From positions 1 to 64,000 of the forward strand of contig JBIJCF010000005.1 of the NCBI GenBank assembly GCA_044344795.1: a stretch of DNA of 64,000 nucleotides, in the 5' to 3' direction. The translations under genes and the position numbers were made by a program. This stretch comes from GCA-2737665 sp044344795. GTDB lineage: Bacteria; Bacteroidota; Bacteroidia; Palsa-965. Positions 17,212 through 25,382 of this stretch are shown piece by piece. Position 1 is the first letter of the stretch, and every line of letters starts with the position of its first letter. The notes beneath the pieces are model-generated. The model searched no databases. It was given only the letters and a program-made list of their open reading frames with translations, and had not been told where the DNA came from.

Positions 17212-18253
17212 GAAAGAACTCCGTGAAATTTTCCGGCGAGGAGAATGCCTCTCTCTCGAAACTATGCGCCTTTATCATGAAGGTAAACTCAATTCCAAGA
17301 GTGCGCACGAGGTAGAGAAGCATGTCCTGGAGTGTACGTTGTGCGCTGCAGCCATAGATGGCAATGCCACAAAAAAAGTAATCGACATCAATAAAGTTAC
17401 CGCTAACATTCATCGCCGATTGGGAGTGTACATGAACACACCTCCTACTCCAAAATTTATGCAGCGTTTTGGTGCGATGATCCTAATTGTCGGCGTAATT
17501 GTAATTGGAGGAACTGCAGGCATTTGGTATGCAACTTCTTCGAAACCCGCTAATGATACAGCACAACAAGCGCCGCAACCATCAGCACCGGAATCAGTTG
17601 CTACAATTCAGCCTGACAACAACAACACGCAAAACACTGCGGCTGCAACAACTTCTGCGCTGAATGAAATTTCGGAAACGCAAGAGCAGGAAATACAACA
17701 AAATTCAAATCCCAACAACGATTCCACACTGCGCGTAGCAGCAACTACACCGCCTATAGTAAGTGCGGTTACTAATACCTCTTCTCCGCGTGTAAATAAT
17801 AAACCTCCGGAAGAAACTCCTAGCACGAGAACGTTAGGTAATCAGCCTATTCGAATTAAATCGGTATTGATTTATCCTCCCGTAAGTCATGTAGAAGGCG
17901 GGAAAAGAAGCGGAGGTAGTGATGGACAAATTGGCGGAAGTAATTCGGGAAGCAAAGGATTAGAGTTGGATGAAATGCCCACCTATCCCGGAGGAAATGA
18001 AGCATTGAAGAAATTTATTCTTGCTAATTATAAAGCACCTGTTTTATCTAATGGTCAACTGAAACGGTACTCCACGGGCATTATGGTTCAAATAAATGCT
18101 AAAACAGGAGCGATTAAATCGATAGAACAAACGTATCCGCTATCTCCTGAAGTGGACGCCGAATTGATGCGTGTGATGCAGTTGTTGCCATCTTGGAATC
18201 CCGGCAAAAAACGCGCTACCGTTGATGTGATGATCGGTGTGACGCTGGAGTAA
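17204..18253 (+). CDS. Membrane anti-sigma factor-like protein with TonB-type C-terminal domain
   Basis: 349 aa. Residues 1-50 hold a ZAS-type zinc finger, H40-x3-C44-x2-C47, which in this setting binds the sigma factor encoded 8 bp upstream. A membrane helix spans about 89-110. A Gln/Pro/Asn/Thr-rich periplasmic linker leads to a C-terminal ~95 residues (MPTYPGGNEALKKFILANY to the end, with SWNPGKK) that match the TonB C-terminal/energy-transducer fold. Likely a sensor that releases the sigma factor on a periplasmic or outer-membrane signal. The same end domain is found on the Ser/Thr kinase at 53149. Confidence 0.85.
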   Translation: MPEKELREIFRRGECLSLETMRLYHEGKLNSKSAHEVEKHVLECTLCAAAIDGNATKKVIDINKVTANIHRRLGVYMNTPPTPKFMQRFGAMILIVGVIVIGGTAGIWYATSSKPANDTAQQAPQPSAPESVATIQPDNNNTQNTAAATTSALNEISETQEQEIQQNSNPNNDSTLRVAATTPPIVSAVTNTSSPRVNNKPPEETPSTRTLGNQPIRIKSVLIYPPVSHVEGGKRSGGSDGQIGGSNSGSKGLELDEMPTYPGGNEALKKFILANYKAPVLSNGQLKRYSTGIMVQINAKTGAIKSIEQTYPLSPEVDAELMRVMQLLPSWNPGKKRATVDVMIGVTLE

Positions 18254-18316
18254 ACTCTCAATGGAGGATTACTAGAGCACCAAAAAAGTCAAAGTTGCAT
18301 GTCGATCAGACAAGTT

Positions 18317-19156
18317 TCAGTCCAATAACACATTATCAATTAACCGCACTTTACCCAAAAACACCGCGATACACGCCACCGCCCGACGCTGGTTTGCCGG
18401 CTGCAAAGTATCACGATCGGCAATTTCGAAATAATCCAACTTGAATTCCGTTTTTGCTGCGAAGGCTTCCGTTACCCGAACTTTCACATTATCTGCATTA
18501 TTTCCTGTCCAAAGCTGTTTTGCCTTTTGTAAAGTAGCGTAAATAAAAGGTGCAATACTTCGTTCTTCGGGCGTTAAACGAACGTTACGGGATGACATCG
18601 CTAATCCGTCAGATTCTCGCACGATAGGACAACCAACAACGTCAACGGGAAGCGACAACTCCTGCGTCATCTTTCGAACTACCGCCAACTGCTGAAAATC
18701 TTTCTCACCGAAATACGCACGACATTCGCCCACTGCATTAAACAAACGACTTACAATATTCACCACGCCATTAAAGTGTCCCGGACGAAAACGTCCTTCC
18801 ATCACTTCATCCAATCCGTTCAATTGAACCGCCGGAGAAGTTTCGGTTTCACTATCAGGATACATTTCTGCCACTTCAGGAAGAAACAAAATATCACAAT
18901 GTGCCGCTTCCAGCATTTTTGCATCAGCTTCCGGAGTACGGGGATAATTCTTTAAATCGGACGGATCATTAAACTGCGTCGGGTTCACAAAAATGCTCAC
19001 GACTACGATATCGTTATGTTTACGTGCACGTTCCACCAGCGCAATATGACCCGCATGCAGCGCGCCCATGGTGGGCACAAACCCGATATGTTTCCCGGAA
19101 TTTCGCGCTGCATCCAGCGTTTCTCGCAATTTCGTTTTGGTAGTAATCGTTTTCAC
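18317..19156 (-). CDS. panC: Pantoate--beta-alanine ligase
   Basis: 279 aa, normal length. It joins pantoate and beta-alanine with ATP to give pantothenate for coenzyme A. Motifs: GFVPTMGALHAGH (the HIGH-like element), VSIFVNPTQFN, GEKDFQQLAVV and IVRESDGLAMSSRN with the KMSKS-like loop. The start is GTG (19154-19156 on the minus strand), followed by KTITTKTKLRETL. Divergent from the glycogen-synthase-like gene, an order that recurs in Bacteroidota. Confidence 0.95.
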   Translation of the reverse strand: MKTITTKTKLRETLDAARNSGKHIGFVPTMGALHAGHIALVERARKHNDIVVVSIFVNPTQFNDPSDLKNYPRTPEADAKMLEAAHCDILFLPEVAEMYPDSETETSPAVQLNGLDEVMEGRFRPGHFNGVVNIVSRLFNAVGECRAYFGEKDFQQLAVVRKMTQELSLPVDVVGCPIVRESDGLAMSSRNVRLTPEERSIAPFIYATLQKAKQLWTGNNADNVKVRVTEAFAAKTEFKLDYFEIADRDTLQPANQRRAVACIAVFLGKVRLIDNVLLD

Positions 19157-19200
19157 TTCAAATGCCCGATTGACAAGACTTTAAGCCGACGAAGCTACTG

Positions 19201-19237
19201 TTTTTGTTGAATTCGCGGATTTTTTTTATTATTTTTG
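19201..19237 (+). promoter_or_regulatory. Promoter of the GT5 / DUF4270 / glmS gene run
   Basis: TTG (19207-19209) as -33 and TATTTTTG (19230-19237) as -7, 20 bp apart; both fit the Bacteroidota consensus. The ATG follows 30 bp later. Confidence 0.65.
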
Positions 19238-19267
19238 TACTCTTTTTGAAAACTAGTTCCCGATTAC

Positions 19268-20095
19268 ATGAAAAAAGCAAGAGTTCTTTACGTTTCCCAG
19301 GAAATAACTCCCTACCTGGATGAAACACCGATGGGACACATTGCTCGCTATTTGCCTCAAGGCATTCAGGAGCGAGGAAAAGAAATCCGAACCTTTATGC
19401 CTCGATACGGCTGCATCAACGAGCGCCGCAATCAACTGCACGAAGTAATTCGCCTTTCCGGCATGAATTTGATCATTAACGATACCGATCATCCGCTGAT
19501 TATCAAGGTTGCGTCCATTCAGGCAGCTCGGATGCAGGTGTATTTTATTGATAATGAAGAGTTTTTCCAGCGCAAATTCATTCTTACCGATAAAAAGGGA
19601 GAATATTTCGCGGACAACGATGAGCGTATGATTTTCTTTGCGCGTGGCGTTATCGAAACCGTAAAAAAATTAGGCTGGGCACCGAATATCGTACATTGTC
19701 ACGGTTGGTTTACGGCGCTTATGCCACTTTATTTGAAAAAAGCATTCCGCGACAACCCACTTTTTTCAGATACGCGCGTCATATACTCGGTGTATGATGA
19801 TCAATTCGCGAATCCGTTGCACAAAGACTTCCACAAAAAAGTGGTTATCGATGGCGTGGACAAGAAGGATGCGGATGTAGTAGCGAAGGCTCCTACATTT
19901 GCCAACCTTACGAAATTAGCTATTGATCATTCGGATGCCGTAATTAAAGGGGCGGCGGAAATTGATAGTGATGTAGAAAAGTACATCAAGAAGTCAGGAA
20001 AGCCATCGCTCGAGTATCACTCTAAAGAGGACTACATTGATGCATATTCCGAATTTTACGATGCTGTTTTGGCAGAAGTGCCTTCGTTGGTTTAA
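19268..20095 (+). CDS. Short glycogen/starch synthase-like protein (GT5 N-terminal domain only)
   Basis: 275 aa. It matches the first Rossmann domain of glycogen synthases: YVSQEITPYLDETPMGHIARYLPQGIQERGKEIRTFMPRYG, and IVHCHGWFTALMPLYLKK (the conserved H-x-H-x-W region). The second GT-B domain, which holds most of the nucleotide-sugar site, is absent, as in the short homologues that Bacteroidota keep beside panC. It may therefore be a binding or regulatory protein rather than a working synthase. The ending is natural: an 7-bp gap leads to the DUF4270 gene. Confidence 0.8.
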   Translation: MKKARVLYVSQEITPYLDETPMGHIARYLPQGIQERGKEIRTFMPRYGCINERRNQLHEVIRLSGMNLIINDTDHPLIIKVASIQAARMQVYFIDNEEFFQRKFILTDKKGEYFADNDERMIFFARGVIETVKKLGWAPNIVHCHGWFTALMPLYLKKAFRDNPLFSDTRVIYSVYDDQFANPLHKDFHKKVVIDGVDKKDADVVAKAPTFANLTKLAIDHSDAVIKGAAEIDSDVEKYIKKSGKPSLEYHSKEDYIDAYSEFYDAVLAEVPSLV

Positions 20096-20102
20096 GCTGT
20101 TT

Positions 20103-21443
20103 ATGAGCATATTGAATTTCCTTATGTGGAATAAAATTTCGCCCCGACTCTTCGGGGCAAAATTTTTTACGGTTATCGTTCTTGCTTTTGCAATTGCCGG
20201 CTGTAAAAAAGAAAGTGAATTGGGTGAAGATTTAATGCCGCCCAACGAAGCGCTGGATGTGCGGACAACTGATACGCTGACTTTAAAAGCATTTTCAGTT
20301 GCTGAAGATTCACTTCGAACAGACGAAACACCAATCGCAGTTCTTGGTCATTATCAAGATCCCGTGTTCGGATATACAGCAGCCTCGATGTTTACACAAT
20401 TCCATATCGCGAATGCTGCTCTGAATATCAACTTCGGAGCAGGCGCTGTTTTGGATTCGACGGTATTGACGCTTTGTTATAATTTCGACTTTTACGGTGA
20501 TACCACTGTGTCGCAAACACTGAGCATATATCAGATGACCGAATCGATTTACAAGGATAGTGTGTATTACAGTCATCAAACAAAAAGCTATTATCCTTCA
20601 CCGGTAGGCAGTGTTACGTTTGCCCCACAACCACGAACTAAAGTGGTTTTAGGCCAGGATACTGTGCCTGCTCACTTGCGTATTAAACTGGATCCCACCT
20701 TCGGACAAATTATTTTCAGTCAAAGCGGAGGAACCAATTTAAGCTCCAACGCCAACTGGATCAATTTCATGAAAGGCTTATATATCGCGCCAAGCGGAAA
20801 CCCGGGAGGTGGATTAATTTACATTAATCCAAAGGACACGCTTACACGATTGACTTTATTTTACCATACGCCAACTGACACGGCCAAGTTTAGTTTCGTG
20901 GTGAACAATACAACTCCGTATTACTCGTACTACAAACACAATTTTCAAAATGCATCTCCCGACTTGCAAAGTCAAATGAACAACAACACCACATCCGATC
21001 ACGTGTATGTGCAATCGTTGGCCGGCGTAAAAACTAAAATTGAATTTCCGTTTTTGGAAAATTGGAAAAACTTAGGATATAAAGTTGCCATCAACAAAGC
21101 GGAATTGATCATTAAAGCAGATCCTTCATTCTCGACTGATAATTTGCCTTTGAATAAACAGCTTTACGTTACTGCGGTAGATTCTGCGGGCAAACAATCG
21201 CTTACACTGGATTTCTTTGAGTCATCGGCATATTATGGAGGTTCGTTAAATACAACAGCCAACGAGTATAAGATTAATCTGGCGCGACATTTTCAATCCG
21301 TGATCAACGGTGATACAGACAACTACGGTATTTTCCTAAAAGAAATTTTTCCGTCGGAAAGTGGAAGACGCGGTGTGTTGGGCAGTCCGACATCACCTAC
21401 TTACAAAATGTACATCCGATTAGTTTACACGGTTATTAATTAA
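20103..21443 (+). CDS. DUF4270 family lipoprotein
   Basis: 446 aa from ATG 20103, or 439 from ATG 20124 (MWNKISPRLFGAKFFTVI). Lipobox IAGC gives a lipidated envelope protein, followed by the family start KKESELGEDLMPP and a long beta-rich body ending YKMYIRLVYTVIN. DUF4270 proteins are confined to Bacteroidota; function unknown. Between the GT5 protein and glmS, as in relatives, which hints at a link with cell-envelope sugar metabolism. A strong hairpin with a T tract lies inside the first codons (see separate entry). Confidence 0.85.
   Translation: MSILNFLMWNKISPRLFGAKFFTVIVLAFAIAGCKKESELGEDLMPPNEALDVRTTDTLTLKAFSVAEDSLRTDETPIAVLGHYQDPVFGYTAASMFTQFHIANAALNINFGAGAVLDSTVLTLCYNFDFYGDTTVSQTLSIYQMTESIYKDSVYYSHQTKSYYPSPVGSVTFAPQPRTKVVLGQDTVPAHLRIKLDPTFGQIIFSQSGGTNLSSNANWINFMKGLYIAPSGNPGGGLIYINPKDTLTRLTLFYHTPTDTAKFSFVVNNTTPYYSYYKHNFQNASPDLQSQMNNNTTSDHVYVQSLAGVKTKIEFPFLENWKNLGYKVAINKAELIIKADPSFSTDNLPLNKQLYVTAVDSAGKQSLTLDFFESSAYYGGSLNTTANEYKINLARHFQSVINGDTDNYGIFLKEIFPSESGRRGVLGSPTSPTYKMYIRLVYTVIN
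20133..20168 (+). terminator. Terminator-like hairpin inside the start of the DUF4270 gene
   Basis: 7-bp GC-rich stem GCCCCGA (20141-20147) / TCGGGGC (20152-20158) with loop CTCT, extended by an AT stem and ending in TTTTTT (20163-20168). It has the form of an intrinsic terminator for the GT5 gene 45 bp upstream, but overlaps the signal-peptide codons of the next gene, so it may work as an attenuator. Confidence 0.55.
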
Positions 21444-21456
21444 AACATTCTATACC

Positions 21457-23295
21457 ATGTGTGGAATTGTTGCTTATATCGGTCAGCGTGAAGCGTGGCC
21501 CATCCTTATCAAAGGACTTCATCGTTTGGAATACCGCGGCTATGACAGCGCCGGTGTTGCTTTAATCAATAAAGATCTTGCCGTTTACAAGTGCAAAGGC
21601 AAAGTAGATGATCTGGTGAATCATGCCTCAGGGAAAGATATTTCAGGTACGATCGGTATCGGGCATACACGCTGGGCAACCCACGGACCGCCAAGTGATG
21701 TGAACGCGCATCCGCATTATTCGGGCAACAAAAAAATGGTGTTAATTCATAACGGCATCATCGAAAACTATGCTTCATTAAAAGCAGAGTTGATCAATCG
21801 CGGACACGTGTTCGAAAGCGAAACAGATACGGAGGTTTTGGTGCATCTGATCGAAGATATCCAAACCCGCGAAAATCTTGAATTATTTGAAGCTGTGCGT
21901 GTAGCACTGAATGGTGTTGTTGGTGCGTACGCCATTGTTGTGATCGCGAAAGACAATCCCGATCAATTAATTGCGGCACGCAAAAGTTCGCCACTGGTAA
22001 TCGGTATTGGTCAGGATGAATTTTTTATTGCCTCTGACGCAACACCAATCGTAGAGTACACTAAGAATGTCGTGTATCTGGATGATGAGCAAATTGCCAT
22101 TTTACCACGCAAGGGAGAATTGATAATTAAGACCATCAAGAACAAACGCATTACACCATATATCCAGGAATTGCAGTTGCAATTGGAATCGATTGAAAAA
22201 GGCGGTTACGATCATTTCATGTTGAAGGAAATCTTCGAACAGCCGCGTTCCATTAAAGATAGTATGCGTGGGCGCATCAATGCGCGCGAAGGAGTGTTAG
22301 CTTTAGGCGGTATTCGCGATTACATTCAGAAATTTACCAACACACGACGCATCATCATCATTGGTTGCGGAACATCATGGCATGCAGGTTTAGTGGCAGA
22401 ATATTTATTCGAAGATTTGGCGCGCATTCCTGTTGAAGTAGAATACGCATCGGAGTTTCGCTATCGCAATCCGGTAATTGATGAGAGCGATGTTGTCATC
22501 GCCATTTCACAATCCGGAGAAACCGCGGATACGCTTGCGGCTATTGAATTGGCGAAATCTAAAGGTGCTACTATTTTTGGTGTATGCAATGTGGTTGGTT
22601 CATCCATCGCGCGTGCAACACATGCAGGCTCATACACACATGCGGGTCCTGAAATTGGAGTTGCCTCTACAAAAGCGTTTACGGCTCAAGTAACAGTACT
22701 TACGTTAATGGCGTTAATGATTGGTCACAAGCGCGGCACGATTAACGAAAGTACGTACCACACTATGTTGAGCGAACTGGAATCCATTCCGGACAAAGTA
22801 GAAAAATTGTTGCACCTGAATGATCAAATCAAATATCTCGCATCGGTATTTAAAGACGCGAGAAACTTCTTGTATCTCGGTCGAAGCTATTCGTTTCCGG
22901 TTGCATTAGAAGGCGCGTTGAAGCTGAAAGAGATTTCATACATACATGCAGAAGGTTATCCTGCTGCTGAAATGAAACATGGTCCTATTGCGCTGATCGA
23001 TGAAGAAATGCCTGTTGTTGTTATCGCGACCAAAGGTGCGTCGTATGAAAAGGTAGTTAGCAACATTCAGGAAGTAAAGGCACGTAAAGGAAAAATTATT
23101 GCTGTAGTTACGGAAGGTGACGAAGATGTGAAGGGAATGGCTGACTATGCCATTGAAATTCCTGCTACCGCTGATCAGTTCATTCCATTATTAGCTGTTG
23201 TTCCGTTGCAATTACTGGCGTATCACATTGCTGTATTGCGCGGTTGTAACGTCGATCAGCCAAGAAACCTGGCAAAATCGGTAACGGTAGAATAA
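21457..23295 (+). CDS. glmS: Glutamine--fructose-6-phosphate aminotransferase (isomerizing)
   Basis: 612 aa, full length. It makes glucosamine-6-phosphate, the entry to murein and lipopolysaccharide amino sugars. MCGIVAYIG provides the N-terminal catalytic Cys of the glutaminase half; GYDSAGVA, HTRWATHG and HNGIIENY are its site residues. The isomerase half shows two SIS domains (IIIGCGTSWHAG, AISQSGETADTL and LEGALKLKEISYIHAEGY) and the usual C-terminal QPRNLAKSVTVE. It starts 13 bp after DUF4270, in the same transcript. No glmS ribozyme was seen. Confidence 0.98.
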   Translation: MCGIVAYIGQREAWPILIKGLHRLEYRGYDSAGVALINKDLAVYKCKGKVDDLVNHASGKDISGTIGIGHTRWATHGPPSDVNAHPHYSGNKKMVLIHNGIIENYASLKAELINRGHVFESETDTEVLVHLIEDIQTRENLELFEAVRVALNGVVGAYAIVVIAKDNPDQLIAARKSSPLVIGIGQDEFFIASDATPIVEYTKNVVYLDDEQIAILPRKGELIIKTIKNKRITPYIQELQLQLESIEKGGYDHFMLKEIFEQPRSIKDSMRGRINAREGVLALGGIRDYIQKFTNTRRIIIIGCGTSWHAGLVAEYLFEDLARIPVEVEYASEFRYRNPVIDESDVVIAISQSGETADTLAAIELAKSKGATIFGVCNVVGSSIARATHAGSYTHAGPEIGVASTKAFTAQVTVLTLMALMIGHKRGTINESTYHTMLSELESIPDKVEKLLHLNDQIKYLASVFKDARNFLYLGRSYSFPVALEGALKLKEISYIHAEGYPAAEMKHGPIALIDEEMPVVVIATKGASYEKVVSNIQEVKARKGKIIAVVTEGDEDVKGMADYAIEIPATADQFIPLLAVVPLQLLAYHIAVLRGCNVDQPRNLAKSVTVE

Positions 23296-23299
23296 GATT

Positions 23300-23704
23300 T
23301 TAGTTTTTAGGCCACATAAACACTCCGCGGTTCTCCTTGAATTCGCGGAGTTGTTGTTCATCGGCAGCAATGATATAAATAAAATCAATGAGCGGAATGA
23401 TCCCGCAACCACCGCCTGCACTCACGACATAAACAATAGGCACATAAGGTTCGCAACCTAAATAAATTCTATGCATACCGAGCATTCCAAATGGAACAGG
23501 AAATGCAAGAATCGCCGCAATTAACTTTTGATTTTCTCCGCGACCGGTATCATTTACAACAACTTCAATAATTTGCGTTGAATCCATAACCAGACTTACA
23601 GTTTGCATTCCGGCAGTTGTATTTTCCGGCAATACGCATGATTCCGCCCGGCAGGTAATTATACCGAACGCTATCATTACTATAAGCACGATTGCTTTTC
23701 GCAT
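23300..23704 (-). CDS. TM2 domain membrane protein
   Basis: 134 aa from ATG 23704 (MRKAIVLIVMIAFGIITC); an 8-codon extension is open but dilutes the signal peptide. After the N-terminal hydrophobic segment comes a ~40-residue spacer, then two helices around GMLGMHRIYLG and GGGCGIIPLIDFIYII, the TM2 arrangement with its short polar turn. Function unknown. The stop codon is 4 bp from that of convergent glmS. An 8-bp inverted repeat (23322-23329/23344-23351) lies in the last codons and might serve as a terminator. Confidence 0.75.
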   Translation of the reverse strand: MRKAIVLIVMIAFGIITCRAESCVLPENTTAGMQTVSLVMDSTQIIEVVVNDTGRGENQKLIAAILAFPVPFGMLGMHRIYLGCEPYVPIVYVVSAGGGCGIIPLIDFIYIIAADEQQLREFKENRGVFMWPKN

Positions 23705-23710
23705 ATCATC

Positions 23711-23747
23711 AAAAATAAAGGGCTGCACTCTGCGAATGCAACCCTTT
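23711..23747 (-). terminator. Intrinsic terminator of the beta-barrel gene
   Basis: 11-bp stem AAAGGG-x-TGCA (23717-23727/23737-23747) followed on the minus strand by ATTTTT. The x pair is U-G in minus-strand RNA and C-A on the plus strand. Confidence 0.85.
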
Positions 23748-23765
23748 GAAAAATTAGTTGAAAGA

Positions 23766-24365
23766 TTAGTTTCCTCCGAAACGTGCGTTCAAGCCGAACA
23801 TCATGTAGTATGGAGGCCCAACTGCGAATTCCGCGTTAACACCGATAAAATCGGAGAAGAAGTAACGCATACCGAAAATTGCCTGTGGCCACAAACGGCT
23901 GGTAAATCTTCCAAAATCTAAGTTACCGGTAGAGTTCGTTTTGGTAGACCAAAAGGAATAACCGAAACGCGCACCTGCGTAGGTATCCAGATTTTCGTTA
24001 TCACCAAAATGGAACAATGCACGAAGACCTACATTCTGACGTTTAATGCTGTAATCAAAGTTTTGATTTACGCCGTTGGAATCTACTTCACTCCAATCTC
24101 CACTCCAACTCTGATAATAATACGCAGCGCCAACAGAAAAACGATCAGAAATACCGTAATCGATCATCCCGTTTAAGCCCGGAAGCGAAGTGGTATTTAC
24201 CGTTGTATTGTTGCCAATTGAATTATTCAGCGAAGTGAAAATTAAACCGGTCATACTGAATGAAGCACCTGCCGTTACGTTTAATTGTCCGGCGTACTTC
24301 TGAGCGCTTAAAGTTCCCGCAATAGTGCTAAGAGCTAAAGTGCATGCAATAATTAACTTTTTCAT
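23766..24365 (-). CDS. Small outer-membrane beta-barrel protein
   Basis: 199 aa. Signal peptide MKKLIIACTLALSTIAGTLSAQ, then alternating amphipathic strands typical of 8-stranded OmpA/OprW-like barrels (SVGAAYYYQSW, VGLRALFHFGD, AGARFGYSFW, GMRYFFSDFIGVNAEFAVG), with a Gly-Asn terminus (GLNARFGGN) rather than the classic final Phe. Function unknown. It lies 28 bp after superoxide dismutase on the same strand and could share its transcript. Confidence 0.75.
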   Translation of the reverse strand: MKKLIIACTLALSTIAGTLSAQKYAGQLNVTAGASFSMTGLIFTSLNNSIGNNTTVNTTSLPGLNGMIDYGISDRFSVGAAYYYQSWSGDWSEVDSNGVNQNFDYSIKRQNVGLRALFHFGDNENLDTYAGARFGYSFWSTKTNSTGNLDFGRFTSRLWPQAIFGMRYFFSDFIGVNAEFAVGPPYYMMFGLNARFGGN

Positions 24366-24393
24366 GATAGGAGTGATTTAGATATTAAATATA

Positions 24394-24999
24394 CTACATA
24401 GCAGCTTTCAAACGACGTGCCACTTCGTCCCAGTTCACAACATTCCAGAATGCCGCAATATAGTCCGGACGACGATTTTGGTAATGCAAATAATAGGCAT
24501 GCTCCCAAACGTCCAATCCTAGAATTGGTGTTCCTTTCACCTCAGCCACATCCATTAACGGGTTATCCTGATTAGGAGTTGAACTGATCAACAATTTGCC
24601 GTCAGCTACTGATAACCAAGCCCATCCTGAACCAAAACGAGTAGCACCTGCGTTAGCAAACTGTTGCTTGAACGTGTCAAAGTTCCCAAAAGCAGCATCA
24701 ATAACAGCAGCTACATCTCCGGTTGGAGCTCCACCACCGTTAGGGCCAATTACTTTCCAAAATAAATCGTGATTGAAATGTCCGCCGCCATTGTTGCGCA
24801 CAGCCATCGGATATTTTGAAATGTTTTTACAAATATCTTCCAACGACTTTCCTTCACCGTCAGTGCCGGCTAATGCGTTATTTAAATTAGTTACATACGC
24901 CTGATGATGCTTCGTGTGATGAATCTCCATCGTACGTGCATCGATATGCGGTTCCAATGCGTTGTATGCGTAATCCAGTTTTGGTAATTCGAATGCCAT
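24394..24999 (-). CDS. sod: Superoxide dismutase (Fe/Mn family)
   Basis: 201 aa, normal length. It turns superoxide into oxygen and peroxide in the cytoplasm. Metal ligands: His in HHTKHHQAYV (N-terminal), His in GHFNHDLFW, and Asp and His in DVWEHAYYLHYQNRRPDYI. GGGGAP around residue 90 and the Gln/Gly residues that separate Mn from Fe forms cannot be settled by eye. No signal peptide. A -7 element lies 31 bp upstream. Confidence 0.96.
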   Translation of the reverse strand: MAFELPKLDYAYNALEPHIDARTMEIHHTKHHQAYVTNLNNALAGTDGEGKSLEDICKNISKYPMAVRNNGGGHFNHDLFWKVIGPNGGGAPTGDVAAVIDAAFGNFDTFKQQFANAGATRFGSGWAWLSVADGKLLISSTPNQDNPLMDVAEVKGTPILGLDVWEHAYYLHYQNRRPDYIAAFWNVVNWDEVARRLKAAM

Positions 25000-25030
25000 A
25001 ATTATATTTCTTTTATAGATTAACAGTACT

Positions 25031-25038
25031 CAAATATA
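25031..25038 (-). promoter_or_regulatory. -7 promoter element for superoxide dismutase
   Basis: Minus-strand TATATTTG, a perfect TAnnTTTG match, 31 bp before the ATG. No convincing -33 TTTG; a TTTC is about 20 bp upstream. Confidence 0.5.
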
Positions 25039-25111
25039 GGGCTATCAGGGCAGAGAAAGGCAGTGCTTATCTATTTTTAATTAAATTCGTCTTCCATTTA
25101 ACTAAAACGAC

Positions 25112-25333
25112 ATGAAAAAATTATTGACTTTCGCCGCAATGGCTATGATCGCTGCATCATTCACTGCATGTGGTCCTTCTGCTGAAGAAGAAAAGAAGCT
25201 TCAGGATTCTATCGCTTCAATGAACGACACATTCAGTGATTCTGTGATAAAAGCAATAGAACAACAAGATTCTAGTGCTACTGCTAACGCTGCTGCGGAT
25301 ACAACCAAGAAAGATTCCGTAAAAACTAAATAA
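25112..25333 (+). CDS. Small acidic-to-polar lipoprotein (73 aa)
   Basis: MKKLLTFAAMAMIAASFTAC is a textbook lipoprotein signal with lipobox FTAC. The mature 54 residues start GPSAEEEKK and are rich in Ala, Ser, Asp and Lys, probably a short coiled coil with a flexible tail ending in KKDSVKTK. Homologues of this type (EEEKKLQDSI) are common and uncharacterised in Bacteroidota. Divergent from superoxide dismutase; its transcript ends at the hairpin 20 bp downstream. Confidence 0.8.
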   Translation: MKKLLTFAAMAMIAASFTACGPSAEEEKKLQDSIASMNDTFSDSVIKAIEQQDSSATANAAADTTKKDSVKTK

Positions 25334-25353
25334 TTGATTTTTAAAAAATCAGG

Positions 25354-25382
25354 AAAACCTTCCCTAACCGGAAGGTTTTTTT
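25354..25382. terminator. Bidirectional intrinsic terminator
   Basis: Perfect 10-bp stem AAAACCTTCC/GGAAGGTTTT with loop CTAACC and T tract TTTTTTT. It stands between the convergent small lipoprotein and ctpA genes and reaches the ctpA stop codon. Unlike its neighbours it has no strand-specific wobble, as fits a two-way terminator. Confidence 0.9.

Noticed and set aside
23322..23351. Inverted repeat ACTCCGCG/CGCGGAGT at the end of the TM2 gene as a terminator
   Set aside because: 14-nt loop and no T tract on either strand; it may be coding only. Noted in the gene entry but not listed as a terminator.
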